Assembly (NCBI RefSeq): GCF_035621455.1
Contig: NZ_CP141823.1
Location: forward strand, 62,001-126,000
Reading direction: 5' to 3'
DNA from: Vibrio natriegens NBRC 15636 = ATCC 14048 = DSM 759
Lineage (GTDB): Bacteria > Pseudomonadota > Gammaproteobacteria > Enterobacterales > Vibrionaceae
DNA: 64,000 bases
The position numbers and the translations under genes were made by a program. Positions 1 to 7,739 of the stretch are shown one piece after another. The number at the start of each line of letters is the position of its first letter. Position 1 is the stretch's first letter. A model generated the notes under the pieces. The model did no database searches and was not told where the DNA came from. It saw nothing but the letters and a program-made list of their open reading frames with translations.

Positions 1-416
1 AGGTGTCTTGGTACCCCCATAGCAGCCATGGGGCCATGATGCCCGAGTTTAGATAACCCTTCTCTCGCCAGTTGATGAATAAACTCCAATGTAGGTTCTT
101 CTTGTGTTGACGCTGCCACTGGTTTTCCGCTTTTTTCTTTCTTTGCTTCCGGCGCTTCATGCCCTACCTGCTCTGCCGTAAATTTTTTATGGGTACCATC
201 ACAAAATGGAGCGTTAGAAGTCTGTTTGCAGCGACATAAGTAAGCCTCTTCATTCTTTTCGGCGACAAAGCTCATTGGCTTCAGACCGGTCCCTGAATGC
301 GAGCCATCACAATAAGGTTGGCTCTTGGAGCGCCCACAACGACAGAAGTAATATTCTTGCCCTTCCACCAAGTTGACTTTGATTGGCTTGTTATCGGCGA
401 TAATTGGTTTACTCAT
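1..416 (-). CDS. CDGSH iron-sulfur protein, N-terminal part (fused to glutamate-synthase-like FMN domain)
   Basis: Only the first 138 codons are present; the gene runs off the left edge. Two CDGSH-type motifs are visible, at about residues 24-38 (CRCGRSKSQPYCDGSH) and 62-76 (CRCKQTSNAPFCDGTH). Each supplies the three Cys and one His that hold a 2Fe-2S cluster in this family. A charged linker follows, then a stretch ending HHGPMAAMGVP, which I recognise as the entry to the FMN-binding glutamate-synthase-related domain of longer Vibrio proteins. The ATG at 416 has a GGAGG Shine-Dalgarno sequence six bases upstream. The Fe-S binding is clear from sequence; the downstream flavin domain is inferred because it lies outside the window. 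The reaction is unknown to me. Confidence 0.85.
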   Translation of the reverse strand, partial: MSKPIIADNKPIKVNLVEGQEYYFCRCGRSKSQPYCDGSHSGTGLKPMSFVAEKNEEAYLCRCKQTSNAPFCDGTHKKFTAEQVGHEAPEAKKEKSGKPVAASTQEEPTLEFIHQLAREGLSKLGHHGPMAAMGVPRH

Positions 417-436
417 GCTGCCTCCAGTTCTGTTAC

Positions 437-480
437 CACCTGTCGTTATCGCAGGCGTTAACGTAAGCGTAGGACAGGTG
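437..480. promoter_or_regulatory. Inverted repeat between divergent genes
   Basis: CACCTGTC (437-444) is matched exactly by GACAGGTG (473-480), with a CGTTAACG palindrome inside the 28-base spacer (456-463). It lies between the CDGSH gene and the divergent deacylase gene, where a shared operator would be expected. A cruciform or RNA hairpin is the alternative. I do not recognise the regulator. Confidence 0.4.
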
Positions 481-568
481 CGTATAAGCGTCATTGAACA
501 TAGAGAAAATAAGCGTTTGCTTCACATCTCTCCTATACTTTTAGAGGTGTAATACACGTGGAGGCTTT

Positions 569-1048
569 ATGACGATTGCAACCCGATTAGATCAATACCT
601 GACTGATCATAATATTCACTTTCAAACAGTGAATCACAGCCACAGTCATAGCTCGCTTCAAAGTGGTGTATCTGCAGGTATACCTTTGATGAATTTGGCG
701 AAAGCCGTGATCCTTGAAGATCATGAAGGTCATCATATGATGGCGGTATTACCAGCCAACAATAAAATCAGCTTGTCGAGACTCAACGATGAGTTCAACG
801 CTTCTTTCCATTTGGTTAAAGAAAGCATGGTTTATCGACTTTTTACCGACTGTGAACATGGTGCCGTTCCGCCAATTGGAAGCCCTTATCACATGGCAAC
901 GGTGTGCGATGAAAGATTAGCAAATCTTGATCATGTCTATCTAGAAGCGGGTGACCATGAAACGTTGATCAAACTTGACAGAGAGTCGTTTAAAGAGTTG
1001 ATGAACGACTGTAAATACCTAAGGTTCAGTAGTGAGGTTCTACATTGA
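569..1048 (+). CDS. YbaK/ProX-type aminoacyl-tRNA deacylase
   Basis: A 159-residue protein of the YbaK/EbsC fold. Family members hydrolyse mischarged aminoacyl-tRNA in trans in the cytoplasm. Supporting sequence features are the conserved Lys in LAKAVILED (about residue 45), the nucleotide-pocket region around residues 80-95, and the GAVPPIG loop (about 98-104), typical of the family. Length matches a single-domain member. The ATG has a strong GGAGG six bases upstream. The N-terminus has an unusual HSHSHSS stretch that is longer in histidines than is common. It stands alone, with its own terminator downstream. The substrate tRNA cannot be read from sequence. Confidence 0.82.
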   Translation: MTIATRLDQYLTDHNIHFQTVNHSHSHSSLQSGVSAGIPLMNLAKAVILEDHEGHHMMAVLPANNKISLSRLNDEFNASFHLVKESMVYRLFTDCEHGAVPPIGSPYHMATVCDERLANLDHVYLEAGDHETLIKLDRESFKELMNDCKYLRFSSEVLH

Positions 1049-1067
1049 TGCTCCCCCAAACCTCGAC

Positions 1068-1106
1068 AAAGGCTCTTTTCGTTCTGCGTTAAGAGCCTTT
1101 ATTTTT
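1068..1106 (+). terminator. Rho-independent terminator after the deacylase gene
   Basis: AAAGGCTCTT (1068-1077) pairs with AAGAGCCTTT (1091-1100) across a 13-base loop and is followed by ATTTTTAT. It also lies just beyond the end of the converging response-regulator gene, so it may serve both strands, with a poorer T-tract on the minus strand. Confidence 0.8.
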
Positions 1107-1117
1107 ATCTAGAAAAC

Positions 1118-1810
1118 TTAACTTTCTGAGATGTGCTTATTGCGATAAACCCGGGTCGGACGACCTACCTTTCCATGCTCTAGAAATGCCACCAAGTCGC
1201 CCTGCTCTACCGCTTTATCTAAGTAGCGGCGAGATGTACTTTTACTGATCGGCAATTGTTCCGATACGCTGGCGGCAGTATGTTCAATATTAATGTGAGT
1301 GAACAGTTCGATAACCTGCCGATACATGAAAGGGTCTAGCCCTGCTAACTCGACGTGATTCAGTTCAACCTTATTAGACTTACCTGAATGAAACAGATCA
1401 TCTAACTGCGACTGACGAAAAGAGCCCTGGCTGCTCATGTGATTTTTCACTTTCGCGAATCGTTGTAAGCTTTCGGTAAGGCGAGAATAATCCATTGGCT
1501 TAATCAAATAATCAAATGCGCCAAATCGGTGGGCCTTTTGAACCGTATCGGCATCGTTTGCCGCCGTCACCAAAATGCATTCTGGTCTGTGTTCGCTATT
1601 GAGCCACTGATACACCAAATCAACGCCCAAGCCGTCAGGAAGATAATTGTCGACGATGACCAAGTCTGGTTGCACTCTCTCCACCAATTGGCGAGCGATA
1701 TGGACGCTACCAGCGATACCAACCACCTGATACTGTTCGACCTGTTCTACAAAGTGGTGATGCAGCTCAGCTATGCTGGGATCATCTTCTACAATCACAA
1801 CTTTTATCAT
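1118..1810 (-). CDS. DcuR/CitB-type response regulator
   Basis: A 230-residue regulator. The receiver domain (1-120) has the acidic pair E8/D9/D10, the phosphorylatable D54 in VIVDNYLPDG and the conserved Lys in LIKPMD (about 104). The C-terminal half carries a winged-helix region around 175-222 with SKSTSRRYLDKAVEQG, the form seen in CitB/DcuR/MalR regulators. Its start overlaps the stop of the kinase gene by four bases (ATGA), so the two are translationally coupled. The partner is the kinase upstream. The likely target is the DASS transporter gene transcribed divergently from the kinase. Inducer (citrate, malate, fumarate or similar) is inference. Confidence 0.88.
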   Translation of the reverse strand: MIKVVIVEDDPSIAELHHHFVEQVEQYQVVGIAGSVHIARQLVERVQPDLVIVDNYLPDGLGVDLVYQWLNSEHRPECILVTAANDADTVQKAHRFGAFDYLIKPMDYSRLTESLQRFAKVKNHMSSQGSFRQSQLDDLFHSGKSNKVELNHVELAGLDPFMYRQVIELFTHINIEHTAASVSEQLPISKSTSRRYLDKAVEQGDLVAFLEHGKVGRPTRVYRNKHISES

Positions 1811-3381
1811 GCCATCTCCTTAGAAAAATACACCGTGAATGCCGTTTCTAACTCATCGCTATCGAGTTCCATATGGCCAAGCCCTTGCTCAACAATAGAA
1901 CGTACAATGTGCATTCCTACTCCGTGTTCCGACTTGTTCTGCTTGCTAGTAAAACCCAGCTCGCACAAGGTTTCCAGTTCACTTTCAACCATCGGTCCAT
2001 TGTTGACTATTTGGATAGTGTACTCGCACTCAGATTCTGAGATATGAATATCCACGCGGCCATTCTCTCTTCCTTTGACTGCGTCCAATGAATTTTGTGC
2101 CAAATTGCCGATCAGACCACACAACTGCTCTTCGGATAAACGCTTAGAGAGCCGACTCAAATCGCTTTGGCAATCAATACTAAACGCAACGCCGAGTTCA
2201 TTCGCTTTACTTGCTTTAGCCAGAATCAGCGCAGACAAAGCTGGCCGGTTATGAAGGGCATGCAATGAATCCAACTGTGACTGACTGGCTTTCGCTTGAG
2301 ACAAACACACTGATAGTGCTTTTTCGTAAGCCCCCATCTGGAGTAAGCCAGAAATGGTCGAGAGTTTATTTTGATATTCGTGTCGAGTGACTCTCATGTT
2401 TTCCATATACTGGTTTACCTGACTGATTTTCTCTGAGAGTACGTGCATCTCATTTTGGTCACGTAAGCTAAACACAGCACCATAAGGTTCTCCGCCAGAG
2501 GTACGCAGTGTCACTCGGTTTACCACCAAGTTTTTACCGTTCACGCGAATTAAACCATTGATGTAATCTTCCCCTTCCAGAGAAAAACAGGTCGGGTTAT
2601 CAATACTCTCGATGAATTCGTCACCAGGCTCTTTGTTATAATTCAGCATCGAACGTGCGGAATCATTAATTAGGTATAACTGCCCTTGTGAATTTATCGC
2701 GACTAACCCCTCGTAAGTCGCTTGCAAAACCCCTTGATAAGTTTTTAATGCCTGCCTAAGCTGCCAGGGTTCCATCTCCTGCATCTGTTTTCTGACATAG
2801 TGTGAAAACTTCCAGGATAACCAAATACAGATGCATACAGCACCAAGTCCGAAAATAAACAAAGGTAACAGGCGTTCGCTGGTCCATAAATCCAAAGTAT
2901 CAATAAGATAGCCAACTTTAATCATGCCAATCACACTGCCATCGTCAGACAAAATTGGCGAAATATAACGAATGGAAGGCCCCAAAGAACCAATACCGTA
3001 CGATAGGTAAGATTCCCCACTACTTAGCGCTCTCTCAATATCGCCACCAGTAACATGAAGGCCAATACGTTCCTCAACGGGGTGTGCCAACCTGATACCG
3101 TTTTTATCGCTAACGGTAATAAAGTCGGCATCACTTACCGCCTGAACTGCGGTGATGATCTCTGACACCGCTTCGGCTTTTCCAGATGAAACAGCGGTAA
3201 CGAGACTGGGTAACTGAGATAGCTGCTGAGACTGGACTTGTGCTCGCAGACTGATTTGATTTGTGAGTATTTCATCCAACTGATACGCGCTGTAGCTCCA
3301 CCAGCTCAACATACCCAATAGCATTACGCCACTAAGTAAAGCGGCCAGTTGTTTAGTGAAGCTGAAAGAGGTTAAAGACAC
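1807..3381 (-). CDS. DcuS/CitA-type sensor histidine kinase
   Basis: A 524-residue inner-membrane kinase. Order: TM helix about 12-33, periplasmic PAS/Cache sensor 34-168 including DKNGIRLAHP (92-101, the ligand-loop pattern of CitA/DcuS), second TM 171-190, cytoplasmic PAS 212-305, phosphoacceptor H334 in RHEYQNKL, N-box near NLAQNSLDAV, and a C-terminal G-box. The start codon is GTG at 3381 with AGGA upstream. An ATG alternative is not close. It forms an operon with the response regulator and diverges from a carboxylate transporter, as for CitAB and DcuSR systems, so it probably senses an extracellular di- or tricarboxylate. The exact ligand is not determinable here. Confidence 0.88.
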   Translation of the reverse strand: MSLTSFSFTKQLAALLSGVMLLGMLSWWSYSAYQLDEILTNQISLRAQVQSQQLSQLPSLVTAVSSGKAEAVSEIITAVQAVSDADFITVSDKNGIRLAHPVEERIGLHVTGGDIERALSSGESYLSYGIGSLGPSIRYISPILSDDGSVIGMIKVGYLIDTLDLWTSERLLPLFIFGLGAVCICIWLSWKFSHYVRKQMQEMEPWQLRQALKTYQGVLQATYEGLVAINSQGQLYLINDSARSMLNYNKEPGDEFIESIDNPTCFSLEGEDYINGLIRVNGKNLVVNRVTLRTSGGEPYGAVFSLRDQNEMHVLSEKISQVNQYMENMRVTRHEYQNKLSTISGLLQMGAYEKALSVCLSQAKASQSQLDSLHALHNRPALSALILAKASKANELGVAFSIDCQSDLSRLSKRLSEEQLCGLIGNLAQNSLDAVKGRENGRVDIHISESECEYTIQIVNNGPMVESELETLCELGFTSKQNKSEHGVGMHIVRSIVEQGLGHMELDSDELETAFTVYFSKEMA

Positions 3382-3655
3382 GTGAGAATTCCTAAAGGTT
3401 GCCTAGCCCAAGCTTACCGTAAGTCTGTACCGATTATTGAGGAATACGCGATAAAACTTGACCGATATCTCAATGATGAATTTTATGATTTTTATTATTT
3501 TAATGAGTTTATTCTCAATGCATTTGCAGCCCGAATCTACCTCAGCACCCAAGTTAAACAAGTGCAAAAACCACTTCCTCATGAAATTGATTTGCCTCAG
3601 TTTTCCTCACCATCCAGACCCTATTATGGAGAAAAATTAACTTGGAGATGGATGT
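3382..3655. promoter_or_regulatory. Divergent control region, kinase/transporter
   Basis: This 274-base gap separates the minus-strand kinase gene from the plus-strand transporter gene and must carry both promoters. It is AT-rich from about 3480 to 3530. I do not see a clean response-regulator palindrome. It contains the small ORF listed separately at 3473-3640. Confidence 0.5.
3473..3640 (+). CDS. Possible small membrane or secreted peptide upstream of transporter
   Basis: An open frame of 55 codons from tandem ATGs at 3473 and 3476. The first 15 residues after them are strongly hydrophobic (NFMIFIILMSLFSMH), followed by a polar stretch with two Cys. This looks like a signal or TM segment with a short tail. 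It ends 15 bases before the transporter start, in the same direction. Against it: the nearest GAGGA (3439-3443) is far from the ATG and closer to a TTG at 3458 that would extend the frame by five residues. I do not recognise a family. It may be only part of the leader. Confidence 0.3.
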   Translation: MMNFMIFIILMSLFSMHLQPESTSAPKLNKCKNHFLMKLICLSFPHHPDPIMEKN

Positions 3656-5059
3656 ATGAATGATTCCAAAATGAAGATGCTCCTGCTGGTGGCGATAGGC
3701 TGTATATTGTGGTTTATCCCAACCCCTGAAGGACTGTCTGATCAAGCCTGGCAAATGATGGCAATTTTTGTCACAACGGTGCTGAGTTTGATTCTCGCCC
3801 CTTTACCTCTTGGGGCAATGGCCTTAACGGGTTTAACCGTAGCGACTTTACTTGGTGTGTTACCGATTAAAACCGCTCTCACTGGCTTTGCTCACCCGAC
3901 GATCTGGATGATCGCCGCTGCGTTTTTTATCTCGCGTGGCTTTATCACGACCGGATTTGGGCGACGTGTTGGTTACTGGTTTATTTCAAAATTAGGCCAT
4001 AACTCGCTCGGTCTTGCTTACGGTCTTGTTTTAACCGATTTACTGTTTGCACCTGCAACACCAAGTACAACGGCACGCTGTGGCGGCATCATCTCTCCTC
4101 TATTCCGTTCTGTCGCCAGCGCATACGATTCTGATCCAGAAAAAGGGACAGAAAACCGCATCGGTGCTTTCTTGGTTCAGTGTATCTTCCAATGTAATGC
4201 GATCACTTGTGCGATGTTCCTGACTTCAATGGCAGGTAACCCTCTCGCTGCTAACTTTGCAAAAGAACAGGGCGTCGAGATCACATGGGCGGGTTGGGCG
4301 ACAGCGGCAATTGTACCTGGCTTGCTGTGTTTGTTCCTGATTCCACTTGTTATGTACTTTGTTTTCCCGCCTGAGTTAAAGAAAACGCCAGAGATGCGCG
4401 AAATCGCTCGTCAGAAATTGGCAGAAATGGGCAAGATGACTCGTGATGAAGTCATGGTTGGTATCACGTTCGTTGGTATGGTTTCACTTTGGGTTCTTGG
4501 CCCAACACTAGGCATTCATGCAACCGTTACTGCACTATTGGGTTTGGTGTTCTTGCTTATGACACGCACCATTACCTGGGATGCGGTGCTGGGTGAAAAA
4601 GAAGCCTGGCATACCATTACTTGGTTCGCCGTTCTGGTAATGATGGCAGCACAACTTAACAGCCTTGGCTTTATCGGCTGGTTCAGCCAGTCTATGAGCG
4701 ATTCGTTGTCTGGGTTTGGCTGGGTTACAACGGTCGTTGTACTGCTGCTGGTTTACTACTACAGCCATTACTTGATGGCGAGTGCAATGGCTCATATTAG
4801 CGCCATGTATTCAGCATTCTTGGCGATTGCAATTTCAGCAGGCGCACCACCAATGCTGGCCGCTATCGTACTGGGTATTTTCAGTAACCTTTACATGTCA
4901 ACGACCCACTACTCTTCTGGCCCAGCCCCAATCTTGTTTGGCGCAGGATTCCACAGCCTGCAAAGCTGGTGGAAAATTGGCTTTATATTCTCACTCATCG
5001 TTATCCCAGTATTTATCTTCGTGGGCGGCGCATGGTGGAAATTGCTTGGTCTTTGGTAA
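3656..5059 (+). CDS. DASS-family sodium/anion (di- or tricarboxylate) transporter
   Basis: A 467-residue inner-membrane protein with about 12 hydrophobic segments over its whole length. It belongs to the DASS/SLC13-like group (CitT, TtdT, SodiT type). FAPATPSTTARCGG (about 131-144) and the later SHYLMASAMAHISAM and THYSSGPAPILFG regions match the two repeated SNT-like substrate and sodium motifs of the family in position and character. The ATG has GGAG eight bases upstream. It is divergent from the CitA/DcuS-type kinase and is its likely regulated target. The substrate is probably a dicarboxylate or citrate; this is inference from context. Confidence 0.87.
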   Translation: MNDSKMKMLLLVAIGCILWFIPTPEGLSDQAWQMMAIFVTTVLSLILAPLPLGAMALTGLTVATLLGVLPIKTALTGFAHPTIWMIAAAFFISRGFITTGFGRRVGYWFISKLGHNSLGLAYGLVLTDLLFAPATPSTTARCGGIISPLFRSVASAYDSDPEKGTENRIGAFLVQCIFQCNAITCAMFLTSMAGNPLAANFAKEQGVEITWAGWATAAIVPGLLCLFLIPLVMYFVFPPELKKTPEMREIARQKLAEMGKMTRDEVMVGITFVGMVSLWVLGPTLGIHATVTALLGLVFLLMTRTITWDAVLGEKEAWHTITWFAVLVMMAAQLNSLGFIGWFSQSMSDSLSGFGWVTTVVVLLLVYYYSHYLMASAMAHISAMYSAFLAIAISAGAPPMLAAIVLGIFSNLYMSTTHYSSGPAPILFGAGFHSLQSWWKIGFIFSLIVIPVFIFVGGAWWKLLGLW

Positions 5060-5090
5060 GCATTGACGAACCCCCTTACGCAACAACAAA

Positions 5091-5116
5091 AAAACCGCCG
5101 ATTAAGGCGGTTTTTT
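5091..5116 (+). terminator. Rho-independent terminator after the DASS transporter
   Basis: AAAACCGCC (5091-5099) pairs with GGCGGTTTT (5106-5114) around a six-base loop and leads into a six-T run. The arms are also flanked by A and T runs, so the structure can work for the converging acetyltransferase gene whose stop is at 5124. Confidence 0.88.
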
Positions 5117-5123
5117 AAATACT

Positions 5124-5672
5124 TTATCTCAGTGGCAACTCATAAACTCCCAATCGCTGAGAGCGATCCAACATATCGAAATCATGGTCCAGATAGTGTT
5201 TCAATTTCGCCCCGGTACGCTCGGCAATTTTGATACTCGCTATATTTTCTTCCAAACAGTGGAATTGGACAGATTTGGCATTGCCTCTCTTTTTAAGATA
5301 AAGGATGAGAACAGAAAGAGCCTGATCAATCAATTTGTTACCTCTGCCATGATCCGCAAGCCAATAACCGATTTCGGTCACGCGCGTCTCTGGATCGACC
5401 CCTTTTGAGCCAATCACGCCGGAAAATCGGTCGTCAAAGTAAATGGCAAACCAATACGCATCGACTGCGTTGCTATCCACTCTTTGTGAAATGTAATGGC
5501 GAGCTTCACGTCTGTTGGTCACAAACTCAGGCCAGGGTAAATAAACCGTTAGCCTTTCACGATTGGCATTGACGGTTTCTAGCAGCTCTAAGGTGTGTTT
5601 CGACGCTAACGGCTCCATCGATATTCTGTCAGATATCGCAAAGCGTTGTTCTAAATCATCGGCTTGCAGCAT
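5124..5672 (-). CDS. GNAT N-acetyltransferase, RimJ/RimL type
   Basis: A 182-residue acetyltransferase. The N-terminal strand (RFAISDRISMEPL), the GVIGSKGV strand near residue 86-93 and EIGYWLADHGRGNKL (about 99-113) follow the RimL pattern; the last supplies the pyrophosphate loop for acetyl-CoA. ENIASIKIAERTGAKL (about 141-156) is the usual motif B helix. Family members acetylate N-terminal amines of ribosomal proteins or small molecules; the substrate is unknown. It starts nine bases after the Nudix stop and has AAAGGAAG upstream, so the two genes are one operon. Confidence 0.84.
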   Translation of the reverse strand: MLQADDLEQRFAISDRISMEPLASKHTLELLETVNANRERLTVYLPWPEFVTNRREARHYISQRVDSNAVDAYWFAIYFDDRFSGVIGSKGVDPETRVTEIGYWLADHGRGNKLIDQALSVLILYLKKRGNAKSVQFHCLEENIASIKIAERTGAKLKHYLDHDFDMLDRSQRLGVYELPLR

Positions 5673-5681
5673 TATCTTCCT

Positions 5682-6137
5682 TTAGTCTTGTTCTATGAGT
5701 GTGAAAGGCGTCAGTTTGGACTTATCAACGTAATGCATCCACACGTGTTCATAAAGTTTGTGTTGATTTGCAAAAGGCGCCAATTGTTTCGCTTCTTCTA
5801 ATGTACACCAGCGATATTCAGTATGCTCGTGGTTTAGCGTAACACCTTGATTGGGCTGGCAGAACATAACAAAACAAGGGATCACCATGACACGGTTCTT
5901 TTTCGCTTCATAAAACTGCTCTAGGAAGTCGGCGGTATGCAGCTCTACATCGGTTATCTGTGTTTCTTCTTCAAGTTCTCTTAAGATGGTTTGCCATCCT
6001 AACTCCCCCTCTTCCACGCCGCCTGCAACGTGGCACCAGTAGCCGCCTTTCACGCGTTTTAAGAGCAACATTTTGATCACGCCATCAATCTCAGAAATGA
6101 CGACACCTGACACGTGGGTTGCTTGTACTGGAATCAT
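5682..6137 (-). CDS. Nudix hydrolase
   Basis: I chose the ATG at 6137 because AAGGA lies six bases upstream; an in-frame start 39 bases earlier has no such site and would add a poor N-terminus. The 151-residue product has a Nudix box, GGVEEGE-x7-RELEEETQI, with the metal-binding REUxEE Glu residues intact and the usual Gly near the end replaced by Gln. The fold hydrolyses nucleoside diphosphates linked to another group. Domain size and sequence resemble general NTP or dihydroneopterin triphosphate types. It is followed directly by the RimL-like acetyltransferase. Substrate is open. Confidence 0.84.
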   Translation of the reverse strand: MIPVQATHVSGVVISEIDGVIKMLLLKRVKGGYWCHVAGGVEEGELGWQTILRELEEETQITDVELHTADFLEQFYEAKKNRVMVIPCFVMFCQPNQGVTLNHEHTEYRWCTLEEAKQLAPFANQHKLYEHVWMHYVDKSKLTPFTLIEQD

Positions 6138-6268
6138 GTTATTTCCTTGTGAGTTAGGCAAATTTATACCAACCATAAAACGTAATGTATCGATGAATTG
6201 CTATTGATTGGCGAAGCGGATAGATATCAAAGTGCAATCTCATTTTATCGGCAAATTTCATTTTATCT

Positions 6269-6312
6269 AGTGGCTTATTTTAACCACTTAGTATGTTAAA
6301 GTGAGATCTCAC
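6269..6312 (+). promoter_or_regulatory. Two operator-like palindromes upstream of the EamA gene
   Basis: A perfect 12-base palindrome GTGAGATCTCAC lies at 6301-6312, 19 bases before the EamA start codon. Just upstream, AGTGG (6269-6273) and CCACT (6284-6288) flank ten bases in a second, imperfect palindrome. The position near the likely transcription start suggests a repressor site. The regulator is not in the window as far as I can tell. Confidence 0.45.
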
Positions 6313-6331
6313 GCAACAATCGAGCATTCTC

Positions 6332-7237
6332 ATGTCTAATTCTTTAAGCGCCATGGTTCCCATTGGTGTTCGCTTTATGGTTCTTTCTGCCTTTGGCTTC
6401 GCACTGATGTCCGCGACGGTTAAACACGTCAGTTTATACGGTATCCCCGTTTTTGAGATCGTCGCAGCAAGGGCTCTGGTCTCCTTAGTGATCAGTTACT
6501 TAGACGTGAAGCGTAAACGAATTTCTATCTGGGGAAACAACAAACCTTTATTGCTCGTACGTGGTGCTGTCGGTACCGTTGCGTTGGTCTGTGTTTATTA
6601 CTCTGTCACCACCTTACCTTTGGCAGAAGCGACCATATTCCAATATATTCATCCGGCATTTACCGCTTTGCTCGCGGTATTTTTCTTAAAAGAGCGGATT
6701 CAACCATCAACATTGGTTTGTATCGCGTTATGTTTGCTGGGTATCTATGTGATGGTCCGCCCCGAAACTGGTGCATCAGCGGAACATGCCCTGCCTCCAT
6801 TTAGCGTCATGATGGCACTGTTAGGCGCGTTTGGTAGCTCTATCGCGTATGTAATCGTCAGAAAATTGAGCCGGACAGAAGACAGTTCAGTCATTATTTT
6901 CTATTTCCCACTTGTCGCCCTGCCAGCGTCGATAGTTTTGATGGGAGACAATTTTGTTGTGCCTGATCTTTATCTGACCATCATGTTGGTTTTAATTGGT
7001 GTTTTCACCCAAATTGGTCAACTTGGTATGACGAAAGCGATGCAGACCCAAGAAGCAGGCAAAGCATCCGCCTACTCTTATATTCAGATAGTCTTCTCTG
7101 GCCTGATAGGTATTGTCGTCTTTGGTGAGCTACCGTCAGTATGGACGTACATTGGCGCAGGGTTAATCGTCACAGGTGCGATGATTAACGCGTTTGGTCG
7201 ACATATTCGATTACCCTTCGCACGCAGAAGTGCTTAA
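6332..7237 (+). CDS. EamA/DMT-family transporter
   Basis: A 301-residue inner-membrane protein with ten predicted helices in two EamA repeats (about 15-140 and 155-290). TLPLAEATIFQYIHPAFTALLAVFFLKERI at about 95-124 is the classic end of the first repeat, and the second repeat has GFLGQLGMTKAMQ-like sequence around 225-245. Members move amino acids, nucleobases, S-adenosylmethionine or similar metabolites. It is transcribed alone, divergent from the Nudix/GNAT pair. Two palindromes precede it. Substrate and direction cannot be read from sequence. Confidence 0.83.
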   Translation: MSNSLSAMVPIGVRFMVLSAFGFALMSATVKHVSLYGIPVFEIVAARALVSLVISYLDVKRKRISIWGNNKPLLLVRGAVGTVALVCVYYSVTTLPLAEATIFQYIHPAFTALLAVFFLKERIQPSTLVCIALCLLGIYVMVRPETGASAEHALPPFSVMMALLGAFGSSIAYVIVRKLSRTEDSSVIIFYFPLVALPASIVLMGDNFVVPDLYLTIMLVLIGVFTQIGQLGMTKAMQTQEAGKASAYSYIQIVFSGLIGIVVFGELPSVWTYIGAGLIVTGAMINAFGRHIRLPFARRSA

Positions 7238-7254
7238 AAGCGATTAATCAAAAT

Positions 7255-7291
7255 AACAGGCCCGGCAGAAAACATTCATGCTGGGCTTGTT
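7255..7291 (-). terminator. Bidirectional terminator between EamA and MAPEG genes
   Basis: AACAGGCCCGGCA (7255-7267) pairs with TGCTGGGCTTGTT (7279-7291), with one G-T type mismatch. On the minus strand it is followed by ATTTTGATT, giving a reasonable T-tract. It overlaps the stop codon of the minus-strand MAPEG gene (7290-7292). Confidence 0.7.
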
Positions 7292-7682
7292 ACCAAATCT
7301 TGTCGTAAGGTAGATAAATCAAATTCAAAACAACCAACGCAGCCATGATTAGAAAAGTCAGCTGCATCCCTTTAACCCGACCTTTAAATCTCTCTTGCAA
7401 AATACCGCGCGCGTGAATAATACGCCCAATCACGAAGATGATTCCGGTGAGGTGTATCCAAACTGGTTGCGCGCCGTTGTACTCCAATAGCGCCATTAAT
7501 ATCAATGTAATGGGAATGTATTCACTCGCATTGCTTTGCGCACTTCGCGCTATTTGAAGCGCTTCGACCCCACCATCTGCATAAGCGACCTTATTCTTGC
7601 GTCTGAGTTTAATAACCTGAATTGCCAGCCAAATCAGTAGTACAGTCAAAATACAAGCGTAGAGAGCGGTAATCATATCCAT
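7290..7682 (-). CDS. MAPEG-family inner-membrane protein (YecN-like)
   Basis: A 130-residue protein with four hydrophobic helices. ARSAQSNASEYIPITLILMALLE (about 46-68) matches the second-helix signature of bacterial MAPEG proteins such as YecN, and IGRIIHARGI follows in helix three. The superfamily includes glutathione-dependent enzymes, but the YecN branch has no firmly known activity. It is a single gene with its own terminator. There is a 57-base gap to the TauE/SafE gene upstream on the same strand, so co-transcription is possible. Confidence 0.82.
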   Translation of the reverse strand: MDMITALYACILTVLLIWLAIQVIKLRRKNKVAYADGGVEALQIARSAQSNASEYIPITLILMALLEYNGAQPVWIHLTGIIFVIGRIIHARGILQERFKGRVKGMQLTFLIMAALVVLNLIYLPYDKIW

Positions 7683-7739
7683 TCCTTTTGATTTATCGTT
7701 CTATCACTATAGTTAATCCACGACGCGGCATCAGACAAC

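Noticed and set aside
1529..2047. 172-codon plus-strand frame across the two-component genes
   Set aside because: It lies opposite the response regulator and kinase, whose domains are intact; its sequence is Cys/Ser-rich and unlike a real protein.
3382..3663. 93-codon plus-strand frame upstream of the DASS transporter
   Set aside because: Starts at the divergent kinase gene boundary with no suitable start site, overlaps the transporter start in another frame, and shows no domain features.
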